A stretch of 42,899 nucleotides of DNA from an uncultured bacterium (GTDB lineage: Bacteria > Patescibacteriota > Minisyncoccia > Phycocordibacterales > UBA2100). The notes beneath the pieces are model-generated. The model saw only the letters and a list, made by a program, of their open reading frames with translations. It had not been told where the DNA came from and ran no database searches. Of this stretch, positions 15,544 to 24,308 are shown piece by piece. Location: the NCBI GenBank assembly GCA_903854215.1, contig CAINVT010000008.1, positions 1 through 42,899 of the forward strand, given 5' to 3'. Position numbers and translations under genes: made by a program. Numbering within the stretch: the first letter of the stretch is position 1; each line of letters opens with the position of its first letter.

Positions 15544-18016
15544 AGTTAACCGACTGTATCGCGCTGGTGCCGTCGGTGTGTTTCGCTATTGCTTGGAGGA
15601 TCGAGGGGCCACGAGATGCGGGAAGGAACGATATGGAGTACGGGGGTACAGTAGCTGAGCCTAAAGTCGAACCATTGAGAAAATAGGTAACACTGACTAC
15701 AGACTGAGGATTTGGATCTTCTGAAGTGATGGTGAGCGCTCTATCCGCTAAGACAGAGGCACCTGCTTGCGGCGAGGTGATATGGAAACTCTGGGGAACG
15801 ACGGTTGCGATATTTGTTGCCGCGCCTGCAGAGCCCGTACCTCCGGATGCACCATATCCGTTCGATGCTGCCCAGATTTGTACCGGGTATTCCCAATAGG
15901 CGAATTGTGGGTCGCTTGCGGGATTTGTAGGAGCGCCTGCGAGCGGATTGTCCTTTTGTACCCAGTAGAGAATTTCATGGATTCCTCTGGAAGGATCAGT
16001 GTTCGAATTTCCGGTAAGTACCGGCGGCAGGGAATCTTGGTTCGGATTTGGTGCCGGGGCAGGGAATGTATCGGTTGCGGATGAGTATTTTTGCAATGCA
16101 GCAAGTATGATCTTGTGCCACGTCGGTACCACGATCAAGGCCGCGATATTTTTCACCATCGGCGTATTGTCGTTGTTGCCGGCCCACTCACCGACGACGA
16201 TCGATGGTGAATAGCCGATGACCCACGCATCACGTGAATCGTTCGTGGTACCGGTTTTTACCGCGACATCGTATCCCGGTATGACCATCAGGCTGTTCGC
16301 CGCGAACTCGGGCTGACGTGCGGAGTCGTCGGAAAGGATGTCATTCATTTCCCGCGCGATCTGCGGATCGAGGACGCGTGCTGACTGGTCCTGATATTTT
16401 TCGAGCACATTGCCCGACGTGTCGTCCACCTCAAGAATGCCGGTCGGCGGGTTCATCACCCCATCGTTTGCAAATACTCCATATGCTCCTGTCATCTGGA
16501 GGAGGTTGACTTCGCCACCGCCGAGGACAAGGGTGAGACCGTACTGAGACGGATTACCCAAAGTCGTGATGCCCATCGACTGTGCGGTGTTGAGAGAATT
16601 TTGTATACCCGCAAGGTAGAGAAGCTTTACAGCTGGAATATTCTCAGAATTTCCGAGCGCCTTACGTAGTGTCATCGGTCCGAGGAACGCGCCGCTATAA
16701 TTGACCGGCGCATAGCATGGCGGCGTGTTGTTTGTGGTATCTGACGGCGCGCATGATGTGGAGAATTGCGTCTGGAGATCGAAGAGAATAGTGTCCGGCG
16801 TGTACCCCTTTTCGAAGGCTGTCGCATAGATGAACGGCTTGAAGGCGGATCCTGGTTGTCGATTTGCTGTCGTTACATTGACCTGGCCATCTATCGCATT
16901 ATTGAAATAATCCTCCGAACCGATCATGGTGAGGATCTGGCCTGTCTTCGGGTCAATCGCGACGACGCCCGTGTTCGATGCATTGAAATTCGAGAGGAGT
17001 CCCGGTGAATCGGCAGTAACGATACTCTGTGCTTGCTGTTGAAGGTCGTAGTCTAGCGTGGTGATGACCTTGAGACCTCCGTTATCGACTGCATCAACGC
17101 CATACTTCTGCTCAAGATACTGGAGAACATAAAAGACGAAATGGGGAGCGAGCACGCCACCCTCACTTTCCGGTTTAAACTGTACTTGTTCCGCGATGGC
17201 CTGGTTGTACTCATCCGCAGTGATATATCCCTGCGCTTTCATCTGCGCGAGAACGAGATTTTTGCGCGCATCGAGTGCGGTACGGTTGTTGCCATACGGG
17301 GAAAGATAGGTTGGTGCTTGCGGAAGTGAGGCGATGTATGCAGCTTGTGCGAGATCTACCTTGTTGGCATCGACACCGAAGAAGAACTGCGCTGCCGCTT
17401 GGACGCCATAGATCGTGCCGCCATACGGCGATTCATTGAGATAGGTATTGAGGATCTGATCTTTGCTGTACGTCTTCGTAAGACGCAGCGCGAGCACCAT
17501 TTCTTCGATCTTGCGTGAGAGTGTTTTGTCTTGCGTAAGGAGCGCGTTCTTCACGACCTGTTGTGTGATTGTGGAGCCACCCTGTTCATATTTGCCGGAT
17601 GTAAGGTCGACCCAGAGGGCGCGGAGCGATGAGAGCGGGCGAACGCCCGCGTTGTGATAGAAGGTCGTGTCCTCGATGGAGATCGTCGCATCCTGGATAT
17701 ACGGACTGATCTGCGCGAGCGGAACCGATGTGCGCTCTTCCGCGCCGTGTGCATCGTAGAGGACGATATTACCGGTGCGATCATAGATCTTCGTCGACTG
17801 TGCTACTTGACGGTTTTCAAAATTATTGATCGAAGGGATCGGAACGAGCGATGCCCAGATGATGATGCCGCCGATACCAAAAAGTACGATCGCTACGAAC
17901 GCGAGCACAAAGAGTTCGAGCCATTGCGGCACACTGAAGCGCTTGAGGAAGCGTCCGCGTCGCCGGCCGTTTCGGGATTTGTTTTGATCGGTATCTGCCA
18001 TATGAAACACTGTCAT
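15530..18016 (-). CDS. Class A penicillin-binding protein (transglycosylase/transpeptidase, PBP1A-like)
   Basis: 828 residues from ATG 18016 (MADTDQ at 18001 is an alternative). A basic cytoplasmic tail and one membrane helix (about 30-60) are followed by the GT51 transglycosylase domain with the catalytic EDTTFYHNAGV and GGSTITQQVVKNALL motifs. The transpeptidase domain has SAFK (catalytic Ser), SEN and KTGTT boxes. The C-terminus (about 740-828) is an Ig-like beta domain that may bind the wall. It polymerises and crosslinks peptidoglycan outside the membrane. It is convergent with dnaN, with ruvC directly upstream. Confidence 0.93.
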   Translation of the reverse strand: MTVFHMADTDQNKSRNGRRRGRFLKRFSVPQWLELFVLAFVAIVLFGIGGIIIWASLVPIPSINNFENRQVAQSTKIYDRTGNIVLYDAHGAEERTSVPLAQISPYIQDATISIEDTTFYHNAGVRPLSSLRALWVDLTSGKYEQGGSTITQQVVKNALLTQDKTLSRKIEEMVLALRLTKTYSKDQILNTYLNESPYGGTIYGVQAAAQFFFGVDANKVDLAQAAYIASLPQAPTYLSPYGNNRTALDARKNLVLAQMKAQGYITADEYNQAIAEQVQFKPESEGGVLAPHFVFYVLQYLEQKYGVDAVDNGGLKVITTLDYDLQQQAQSIVTADSPGLLSNFNASNTGVVAIDPKTGQILTMIGSEDYFNNAIDGQVNVTTANRQPGSAFKPFIYATAFEKGYTPDTILFDLQTQFSTSCAPSDTTNNTPPCYAPVNYSGAFLGPMTLRKALGNSENIPAVKLLYLAGIQNSLNTAQSMGITTLGNPSQYGLTLVLGGGEVNLLQMTGAYGVFANDGVMNPPTGILEVDDTSGNVLEKYQDQSARVLDPQIAREMNDILSDDSARQPEFAANSLMVIPGYDVAVKTGTTNDSRDAWVIGYSPSIVVGEWAGNNDNTPMVKNIAALIVVPTWHKIILAALQKYSSATDTFPAPAPNPNQDSLPPVLTGNSNTDPSRGIHEILYWVQKDNPLAGAPTNPASDPQFAYWEYPVQIWAASNGYGASGGTGSAGAATNIATVVPQSFHITSPQAGASVLADRALTITSEDPNPQSVVSVTYFLNGSTLGSATVPPYSISFLPASRGPSILQAIAKHTDGTSAIQSVNFTIQ

Positions 18017-18040
18017 TGTAGCTTTTTGTGGCGAATGTAT

Positions 18041-18532
18041 CTAGCGAGTGGTAGTGCGTGAGCCGACAAAGGCAAGATGTGTGACACCGACCGCGATTGC
18101 ATCGTACTCGTCATCATATTTGATCTTCTTGTCGATTGTCACAAGCATGCGGAGCATCGTGATGACTTGCTGCTTGTCGGCACCGCCCCAGCCCCCCGCC
18201 GCATTCTTTATTTGCGCGGGTGTGTACTCGGCGACTTTGATACCATACGAAGTTGCCGATTGGATCAGGGCGCCCCGTACTTCGGCGACGCGCATCGCCG
18301 TCTTTTGATTGCCGCTGAAGAAGAGCTTCTCGATCGCCATCTCATCAGGTGTAAATTTCTCGATGAGACGACCGCATTCGGTAGCAACAGTACCAAGCCG
18401 CTCGGTGAATTCGGATTGCGCGGAAGTCTCGACGCAGTCCGAATAGATAAGAATATCCTTGCCACCGGGGCCGCGCTCGACGATCGCCATCCCGCAGCGG
18501 CCATATCCCGGATCAATCCCTAGTACACGCAT
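18041..18532 (-). CDS. ruvC: Holliday junction endonuclease RuvC
   Basis: 163 residues with the full catalytic set: Asp7 in MRVLGIDPGYGRCG, Glu68 in DEMAIEKLFF, and Asp141/Asp144 in the DDEYDAIAVGVTH helix. RuvC resolves Holliday junctions made by the RuvAB branch-migration complex. ruvA and ruvB are both in this window but far away, so the genes are dispersed. It is divergent from the nuclease gene at 18577 with a 44-bp gap. Confidence 0.96.
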   Translation of the reverse strand: MRVLGIDPGYGRCGMAIVERGPGGKDILIYSDCVETSAQSEFTERLGTVATECGRLIEKFTPDEMAIEKLFFSGNQKTAMRVAEVRGALIQSATSYGIKVAEYTPAQIKNAAGGWGGADKQQVITMLRMLVTIDKKIKYDDEYDAIAVGVTHLAFVGSRTTTR

Positions 18533-18563
18533 ATGTTTGTTCGAATCATAGCAAATCGTGCGC

Positions 18564-18569
18564 TATAGT
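18564..18569 (+). promoter_or_regulatory. -10 box of the PD-(D/E)XK nuclease gene, leaderless spacing
   Basis: TATAGT 7 bp before ATG 18577 in the 44-bp divergent gap with ruvC. Confidence 0.5.
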
Positions 18570-18576
18570 ACGCATC

Positions 18577-19422
18577 ATGCAAGATAAATACAGTGCCGTA
18601 TGGGTGTCGCATTCCTCGATGGGGGATTTCCTCAAGTGTCCGCGACTGTACTTTCTCCATAACGTCTACAAGGATCCCGCGACTGGCCGCAAAATGAGTA
18701 TTGTCACGCCGCACATGTCGCTCGGTATTGCAGTGCATGAGGTGCTTGAAGGTTTGGGTGACTACCCGGCAGAAGAACGTATGAGCCGTGATCTCGATGC
18801 AGATTTTGAACTGGCGTGGCGTGGCGTGGCAGGGAAGCCCGGCGGATTCGCTGATGATACGGAAGAGGTTGCGTTCAAGGCGCGCGGTACTGCGATGCTC
18901 GAGACGGTGAAGCGCGATCCGCGATTTCTCATCAACAAACGCATCAAGCTCAAGAAGGAAACGATGAACCCTAATTTTTTATTGAGTGAGGATGAAAATA
19001 TTATTCTCAACGGTCTCATCGATTGGATTGAATACTTGCCGGAGACTGATTCGCTACACATTGTCGATTTCAAGACGGGACGATACGAGGAAAAAGCCGG
19101 ATCACTCCAGCTGCCGATTTATCTGTTGCTTTGCAATGCGCTCCAGAAGCGCCCTGTATCGAGGGCGAGCTACTGGTATCTCGAGAGCGACAAGTTCGTC
19201 GAGAAGGAATTGCCGGACGCCGAGAGTGCCTATCGCGACGTGCTTGAGGTGGCGCTCAAGGTCAAAGAAGCACGTGTTCGCAAGGTTTTTGAATGTCCGC
19301 AGGGCGCCGGCGGCTGCGCACAATGCCGCCCGTACGAGCTCATTATTGCCAAAGACCCGAGTGTGCAATATGTCGGAGTCGGTGGATTCAAGCAGGATAT
19401 GTATGTGGTCCAGAAGGTTTGA
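18577..19422 (+). CDS. PD-(D/E)XK nuclease, Cas4/RecB-like, with four-cysteine Fe-S-type cluster
   Basis: 281 residues. The core LNGLIDWIEYLPETDSLHIV then DFKTGR gives the Asp and Asp-X-Lys of the nuclease site, followed by the RecB motif SLQLPIYLLL. A single Cys near the N-terminus (FLKCPRLYF, about residue 22) and a C-terminal CPQGAGGCAQC triplet have the spacing of AddB/Cas4-type 4Fe-4S nucleases. Such enzymes trim DNA ends in repair or defence. There is no helicase or CRISPR gene beside it. It stands between ruvC and a restriction-methylation gene, so repair or defence are both plausible. Confidence 0.82.
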   Translation: MQDKYSAVWVSHSSMGDFLKCPRLYFLHNVYKDPATGRKMSIVTPHMSLGIAVHEVLEGLGDYPAEERMSRDLDADFELAWRGVAGKPGGFADDTEEVAFKARGTAMLETVKRDPRFLINKRIKLKKETMNPNFLLSEDENIILNGLIDWIEYLPETDSLHIVDFKTGRYEEKAGSLQLPIYLLLCNALQKRPVSRASYWYLESDKFVEKELPDAESAYRDVLEVALKVKEARVRKVFECPQGAGGCAQCRPYELIIAKDPSVQYVGVGGFKQDMYVVQKV

Positions 19423-19502
19423 GACCACGTTGCTTCCGGATCCACCAAAGCAGGATATAGTGCGGATTCTATAGACGTAGTACCATTGTGCGAATAGCCA
19501 GT

Positions 19503-21902
19503 ATGAGTCTCTACGAAAAACTCCAGAAAGCGACCAGCGAGGAAGACGTCAAAGATGCATATATAAAGGCACTCGGATTAAAAGGTGTCAGAAAAAACCT
19601 CATCGACATCCAGACAAAAGAAATCTGGTTCGAGGCCAAAAACGGGTATAAGAATTCGAGTTATGCGATGTTCACGCAGCTTCTCCACTATGTGCAAGTC
19701 GCACTCGACCGTGGCGAGGAGATCCCGCCGTTCCTCGCTGTCGTCGATACTCAAAAAGCCGCATTGATGAAAAGTACCGATGTCATCCCATTTCTCGAGA
19801 AGAAAACTATTAAATGGGGCAAATCCGCGAGCGGTTATACGCAAGAAGCGCTCGATGCTGTTTCCGCATACATCGGCACCTATTTTGTTTCGTTCAAGAT
19901 CGAGACGCATGAGGATGAGTTCATTCAGACTATCAAGGCAGCGATCAAAAGCGGCAATATCATCCGCACCCAGATAACGCCGGACAATCTCAAGCAAGTG
20001 TTCGATAAATGGGTGCAGATGGTCGGCCGGGAAATTAAAGAAGTCCCTGAAACAGACTATGCACTCTTATTCTTCGCGGATATTATGAGCGACGGCACAA
20101 TATCGGCACTCAACGATCTACCGGCCGAATTGCTCCATAAAAATAATGCGCCAGTTTTCAGTCTCGACGGGAAGCTCTACGAACTCGGAAACAAGGAGGG
20201 ATATCGACAGTTCTGGGCGATTTACCATCGTCCGCCGAAAGCAGAATACCGCAACTATCTGCTTGAACGACGTGACAGCCTCATTCCGCTCGATGAGCGC
20301 AGTTTCAAAGGCGCGTATTACACGCCGCTCCAAGTCGTGGATAAGGCATACGACAAGCTAACGGAGACGCTTGGTCCGAATTGGCAGAAGGAATATATCG
20401 TGTGGGACATGTGCTGCGGAGTAGGGAATCTCGAGGTGAAGCACAGCAACCCGCGCAATATCTACATGTCTACGCTCGATCAAGCGGACGTGGATGTGAT
20501 GAAAGCTACCAAGACATGCGTCGCCGCAGAGCGTTTCCAATATGACTACCTCAACGATGACATCACCGATGACGGAAAGATCGACTATTTTCTCACCAAC
20601 AAAATTCCGGAAGGCCTGCGAAAGGCAATCGCGAGTGGAAAGAAAATTTTGGTACTCATCAATCCACCGTATGCAGAGGCATCGAATGCCGGTAACACAG
20701 GGCTTGAAGATGGGGAGGAGAATAAAACTGGCGTCGCTCAAACCAAAGTAGGTACTCTGATGAAAGATAGAGATTTGGGATACGGAGCTCGAGAGTTATT
20801 CGCCCAATTTCTTTCCAGAGTTTCTCAAGAGATTCCAACCGCTACTATCGCGATGTTCAGTACTCTCAAATACGTAAATGCCCCTAATTTTGAGAAATTT
20901 CGTAGCTCATGGAAAGCGGAATATCTGGGCGGATTCATAATGCCGTGTAAGGTGTTTGACGGCCTTTCAGGTGACTTTCCAATCGGTTTTCTTATTTGGC
21001 AAACAAATCAAGCAAGTCGCTCAGCTAAACCAATTACTGAAGTTGCTCTTGAAATCATCGATAAATATGCGAATCCAATTGGCGAAAAGCTACTTGCGAA
21101 TGTTCCGAGCGAAAGATTCTTAACGCACTGGATTCCGCGTTTAAAAACAAATTGTACTTCCATACCCCTAAAAAATGCAGTGACACCACAAAATAATCAC
21201 GCAAAAGTTATCTCTTGGTTTGATTCGGCGATTGGATATATGTATTGCAACAGTAATGATTTACAGCATGCGTCACAACAGACCGTAATTTATTCTTCGG
21301 TCTACGCTGGGGGAAATGGATACTATGTAACACCGGAAAACTTATGGAAAATAAGCATTGCCTTTTCGGTACGCCAGCTAATCAAACACTCATGGATTAA
21401 TCACAATGATCAATTTTTGCAGGCCGATACAGAAATCCCGGACGAATTCAAAACTGACTGCCTCATTCGGATGCTTTTTCATGGAAAGAATTGTTCTGCC
21501 GGTGCGAATGATCTGGAGTGGAACGATAAAAAGTGGTCGATTGTAAACCACTTTATTCCATATAAAGAAGCCGAGGTGAATGCGCCGGAGAGATTTGAAT
21601 CGGACTTTATGGTTCGCTATTTGGTCGACAAGCAACTCTCGAAAGAAGCGATGGCCGTATTGGAGGAAGGAAGAGTTCTCTGGAGATCGTTTTTTGAGCA
21701 TACTGATGCGCGCGATGTCCGTGATGAGTTGAAACTCAATCGCGCCGATGTCGGCTGGTACCAGATCCGCAAAGCACTCGAAAAACGCAACGAGAGCGGC
21801 GATTTTCCACCGGTCAGTTTCAATACGTTCAAGGCTGCATATGCAGCGCTTTCCGAAAAGTTGGAGCCGCAGGTGTATTCGTTGGGATTCCTAAAGAGTT
21901 GA
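19503..21902 (+). CDS. Type IIG-like restriction/N6-adenine methyltransferase fusion
   Basis: 799 residues from ATG 19503; the frame also has a GTG at 19488. The N-terminus contains a nuclease-like D35...E44-A-K46 motif (LIDIQTKEIWFEAKN), expected of PD-(D/E)XK. The central methyltransferase has SAM motif I DMCCGVGNLE at about 302 and catalytic NPPY at 387-390. The C-terminal half (500-799) is likely the DNA-recognition region. One protein therefore carries cleavage and modification, as in type IIG enzymes. No separate R or S gene is adjacent. Whether the nuclease is active cannot be judged from sequence alone. Confidence 0.8.
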   Translation: MSLYEKLQKATSEEDVKDAYIKALGLKGVRKNLIDIQTKEIWFEAKNGYKNSSYAMFTQLLHYVQVALDRGEEIPPFLAVVDTQKAALMKSTDVIPFLEKKTIKWGKSASGYTQEALDAVSAYIGTYFVSFKIETHEDEFIQTIKAAIKSGNIIRTQITPDNLKQVFDKWVQMVGREIKEVPETDYALLFFADIMSDGTISALNDLPAELLHKNNAPVFSLDGKLYELGNKEGYRQFWAIYHRPPKAEYRNYLLERRDSLIPLDERSFKGAYYTPLQVVDKAYDKLTETLGPNWQKEYIVWDMCCGVGNLEVKHSNPRNIYMSTLDQADVDVMKATKTCVAAERFQYDYLNDDITDDGKIDYFLTNKIPEGLRKAIASGKKILVLINPPYAEASNAGNTGLEDGEENKTGVAQTKVGTLMKDRDLGYGARELFAQFLSRVSQEIPTATIAMFSTLKYVNAPNFEKFRSSWKAEYLGGFIMPCKVFDGLSGDFPIGFLIWQTNQASRSAKPITEVALEIIDKYANPIGEKLLANVPSERFLTHWIPRLKTNCTSIPLKNAVTPQNNHAKVISWFDSAIGYMYCNSNDLQHASQQTVIYSSVYAGGNGYYVTPENLWKISIAFSVRQLIKHSWINHNDQFLQADTEIPDEFKTDCLIRMLFHGKNCSAGANDLEWNDKKWSIVNHFIPYKEAEVNAPERFESDFMVRYLVDKQLSKEAMAVLEEGRVLWRSFFEHTDARDVRDELKLNRADVGWYQIRKALEKRNESGDFPPVSFNTFKAAYAALSEKLEPQVYSLGFLKS

Positions 21903-22022
21903 TCATGCAGGACACTCGATAGGGCAGTGGATGCGTGCTGTGGCAAGCGTAGATTCAAAGATGAACCGGAGCGACTGGCGTTTTTGTTTGAACGGTACAA
22001 AGAGTTACCCGGCACACGTTGA
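21903..22022 (+). pseudogene. Remnant of an MmeI-like methyltransferase C-terminus
   Basis: Downstream of the TGA at 21900-21902 and in the same frame, 21915-22022 reads LDRAVDACCGKRRFKDEPER then LAFLFERYKELPGTR and a stop. The pattern LDRAVD...F.....R..FLFE.Y..L closely matches the C-terminal end of MmeI/type IIL-type methyltransferases as I know it. There is no start codon, so this is a scrap. It is either left from a replaced restriction gene or is the original tail of the upstream gene cut off by a stop. The upstream protein already has a plausible terminus (VYSLGFLKS), so replacement is favoured. Confidence 0.6.
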
Positions 22023-22030
22023 TGAGATGA

Positions 22031-22036
22031 TATAGT
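22031..22036 (+). promoter_or_regulatory. Extended -10 box of the MazF-like gene, leaderless spacing
   Basis: TATAGT preceded by TGA (extended -10), 7 bp before ATG 22044. Confidence 0.5.
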
Positions 22037-22043
22037 TTCGACT

Positions 22044-22451
22044 ATGAGTGGTGAGGGGTCACACCATACGAAGGATTTTGATGCGTGGAATGCAATCAAG
22101 AAACGCGTCGAATCAAAAGTGCGTACGCCAGTACAGGCTGGTGAAGTATTTTGGTGCCGCCTCGGTCTTAACATTGGCGTTGAACAAGATGGTAAAGAAC
22201 CTGACTATATTCGTCCTGTTCTCATATTAAAAATATTCTCACGCGAAATGGTCCTCATTGCACCGCTTACGAGTCGCGCCAAAAAAGGTGATTGGTATTA
22301 CAGACTCAGTCATTTTGGTGAAACATCTTCAATCATCCTAAATCAGATACGTCCACTCGATACGAAGCGACTTTTGAAGAGTATTGGACAGTTATCAAGA
22401 GCTGAAGTACAAAAGATTCTCAAGGCGTATTTTGAATTGATTTCTCGATGA
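22044..22451 (+). CDS. PemK/MazF-family toxin-like protein, no adjacent antitoxin
   Basis: 135 residues. After a 35-residue helical leader the sequence AGEVFWCRLGLNIGVEQDGK then RPVLILKIFSREMVLIAPLT matches the MazF/PemK core (strand-Gly turn-RPV.I). The C-terminal QIRPLDTKRLLKSIGQLS is the typical last strand and helix. MazF toxins cut mRNA at short sites. No antitoxin ORF lies in the 140 bp upstream, which hold the MmeI scrap, nor directly downstream. It has its own -10 box. It may be an orphan domesticated nuclease or depend on an antitoxin elsewhere. Confidence 0.8.
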   Translation: MSGEGSHHTKDFDAWNAIKKRVESKVRTPVQAGEVFWCRLGLNIGVEQDGKEPDYIRPVLILKIFSREMVLIAPLTSRAKKGDWYYRLSHFGETSSIILNQIRPLDTKRLLKSIGQLSRAEVQKILKAYFELISR

Positions 22452-22473
22452 AGATTGTCGGGCATACTGTTTA

Positions 22474-22495
22474 AGGCCGTCCTTGCGGACGGCCT
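22474..22495 (+). terminator. Hairpin after the MazF-like gene
   Basis: A 9-bp perfect stem AGGCCGTCC/GGACGGCCT with a TTGC loop lies between convergent genes. It has only a weak T-run afterwards, so it is a plausible but not strong bidirectional terminator. Confidence 0.45.
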
Positions 22496-22561
22496 CGGCT
22501 GGGTTTCCCCACACTTATACTCGTCATGATACGTGCCGTACCTGAAAAGTCAAAGATAAGT

Positions 22562-23092
22562 CTACTCCGCATTCGTGAACACCTCTTCGACATCTTCATG
22601 CGCGTCGATCTCTTCAAGGATTTTCATGAGTGATGCGTGGTCATCCTCCGAAAGAGGAACTGTAGTCTTCGCGACGTAGCCTTCGTGCGTATGCTCGAAT
22701 GCCCATGCGGCGGAGCCGGGGGCGGCGAGCGCGAGACCGTTTTTTGAAAGGAGATGTTTGATCTCCTGCGCGGTGCGATTGCGATTGTCAGTGAGAGCAT
22801 CAATGATGATTGCCGCGCCACCCGGTCCGTATGATTCGTAGGTGATGGATTCCATATCGCCGGCCTCACTCGTGGTGCCTTTGGCGACCGCCTTCTCGAT
22901 CTTATCTTTCGGCATATTGGCTTTATGGGCTTTTTCGATAAAAGAGCGTAACGCGGGAGCGTTCACATCGCCATGCCACGTCTTCGATTCGACGGTGATG
23001 CGGCGCGAAAGTTTGCCCCAGATATCGCTCTTGGCGGCATCTGCGGCGCCTTTTTGATGCTTGATTTGAGACCATTTGTTATGTCCTGACAT
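22562..23092 (-). CDS. YebC/PmpR-family protein, short form
   Basis: 176 residues; family members are usually 235-250. The N-terminus MSGHNKWSQIKHQKGAADAA and the core IEKAVAKGT...SITYESYGPGGAAIIIDALTDNRNR are canonical. After AWAFEHTHEGYV the sequence jumps to the last strand and helix (LMKILEEIDAHEDVEEVFTN), so about 65 residues of the middle subdomain are missing. YebC proteins were first described as transcription regulators and more recently linked to ribosome function at proline stretches. It is intact in frame, so the shortening is likely a lineage feature. Confidence 0.9.
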   Translation of the reverse strand: MSGHNKWSQIKHQKGAADAAKSDIWGKLSRRITVESKTWHGDVNAPALRSFIEKAHKANMPKDKIEKAVAKGTTSEAGDMESITYESYGPGGAAIIIDALTDNRNRTAQEIKHLLSKNGLALAAPGSAAWAFEHTHEGYVAKTTVPLSEDDHASLMKILEEIDAHEDVEEVFTNAE

Positions 23093-23094
23093 AG

Positions 23095-23221
23095 GTGAGC
23101 ATGTCCAAAACCTTCATCTGCGTTGTTGCAGGGCCCCGCGACCATACTCATCGTATCCTAGATACGCCTCGTATGTTCGCCTCCCCGCGCCTCGCAGCTG
23201 AAAGCTTTTGACCACGCTCAC
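23095..23221. repeat. 127-bp imperfect palindrome upstream of yebC
   Basis: The arms are symmetrical about 23158: GTGAGC/GCTCAC at the ends, TTCATCTGCG against CGCAGCTGAA, GCGACCATAC against GTATGTTCGC, and CGTATC around a TCCTAG-containing centre. It can form one long interrupted hairpin. There is no ORF inside. It occupies most of the gap between yebC and the small ORF at 23274 and looks like a REP- or MITE-type unit or a long structured leader. Confidence 0.7.
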
Positions 23222-23261
23222 ACATTGTATAACTGTAGTCGGGCGACTGCAAAAAATGCGG

Positions 23262-23267
23262 TATTAT
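23262..23267 (+). promoter_or_regulatory. -10 box of the 84-aa ORF, leaderless spacing
   Basis: TATTAT 6 bp before ATG 23274; an overlapping TATAGT is at 23265-23270. Confidence 0.45.
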
Positions 23268-23273
23268 AGTGAG

Positions 23274-23528
23274 ATGAATCGATCACATTTTATCGGAACG
23301 ATCCTCGTGATCATTCTTGGTGTGAATCTCGGCGCGTGGACGCTCTCCGTCGCGACGAGCTCCGGACGATCATTCACCTCGCTTTCCGTACCGGTAGGTG
23401 CACCGGCGATTGATGCGCAGTCACAAGCTGCAAGTGTACGTATTGCGATCATACCGGCGACCCCCGCCGAAGTTGCTACGACGACGAGTACCACGAGCGC
23501 GTCGGCCGCCACTGTTCTATCACACTAG
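23274..23528 (+). CDS. Small membrane-anchored hypothetical protein (84 aa)
   Basis: 84 residues from ATG 23274, chosen by the -10 spacing and a good signal or anchor segment right after it (HFIGTILVIILGVNLGAWTL). The rest is Ala/Thr/Ser/Val-rich with no Cys and no charged cluster, like a short extracytoplasmic tail. It is followed 32 bp later by the rlmB-like gene. No family recognised. Confidence 0.5.
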   Translation: MNRSHFIGTILVIILGVNLGAWTLSVATSSGRSFTSLSVPVGAPAIDAQSQAASVRIAIIPATPAEVATTTSTTSASAATVLSH

Positions 23529-23560
23529 CCATTTATGCGCGATTAGTGCAGGATGTCGTC

Positions 23561-24304
23561 ATGCAACGCGAAAAAGTCTACATCTATGGCAAACATGCGC
23601 TCGCTGAGGCGCTTGAGAGTATGCCGCACATCATCAAGAAAGTGTTCGCGGCAGAACATGCACTCGATGCGGATATTGTGCGTATCTTGAAGGAAAAGAA
23701 TATCCCATTTTCACCACTGAAAGGTGAGACCCAAAATGTGGGAAAAGACGCCGCGCACCAAGGTGTCATCGTGACGATTGATCCGTCAGATCTTCTTCTT
23801 GATCTCAAAACATTTCTTAGCGGCCTTGATATGACGAAAAATCCTGCACTTGTATTGCTCGACGAGGTACAGGATCCGCATAACGTCGGAGCCATCATTC
23901 GAAGCGCCGCCGCTTTCGGTATATCGGGCATTTTGATTCCTCAGAATAATCAAGCCCAGATCACCGGAGCGGTTGTGAAGACGTCAGCCGGTATGACCTT
24001 CCGCGTCCCGCTCGTATCAATCGGTAATGTGAACCAGACACTTACCATTTTGAAAGAGCATCATTTCTGGGCGTATGGTCTTGCGATGGAAGGAAGTAAA
24101 GAACTGTCACAGGAGAAGTTCGATGCTCCGGCGGTGTTCGTCGTTGGTAACGAAGGAGAGGGAATCCACCGGCGCACGCTCGAACTCTGTGACGTCGCAC
24201 TCTCGATCCCGATGCACCCGCGTACCGAATCATTGAATGCAGCAGTTTCGACCGCGATTGTCCTCTATTCCTGGTCGCTTCAGCATAAAGATGCGCTTCA
24301 ATAA
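23561..24304 (+). CDS. rlmB: TrmH/SpoU-family 23S rRNA (guanosine-2'-O-)methyltransferase, RlmB-like
   Basis: 247 residues from ATG 23561, supported by an AGGA SD 7 bp upstream, one of few in this window. The N-terminal RlmB substrate-binding domain (VYIYGKHALAEALES) is followed by the SPOUT knot domain. Its motifs are LDEVQDPHNVGAIIRSAAAF, VVGNEGEGIHRRTLELCD and IPMHPRTESLNAAVSTAIVL. SPOUT enzymes bind SAM in the trefoil knot and methylate ribose 2'-OH. RlmB modifies 23S rRNA G2251 in E. coli; the exact target here is inferred. The next methyltransferase starts 4 bp after the stop. Confidence 0.9.
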   Translation: MQREKVYIYGKHALAEALESMPHIIKKVFAAEHALDADIVRILKEKNIPFSPLKGETQNVGKDAAHQGVIVTIDPSDLLLDLKTFLSGLDMTKNPALVLLDEVQDPHNVGAIIRSAAAFGISGILIPQNNQAQITGAVVKTSAGMTFRVPLVSIGNVNQTLTILKEHHFWAYGLAMEGSKELSQEKFDAPAVFVVGNEGEGIHRRTLELCDVALSIPMHPRTESLNAAVSTAIVLYSWSLQHKDALQ

Positions 24305-24308
24305 AACT

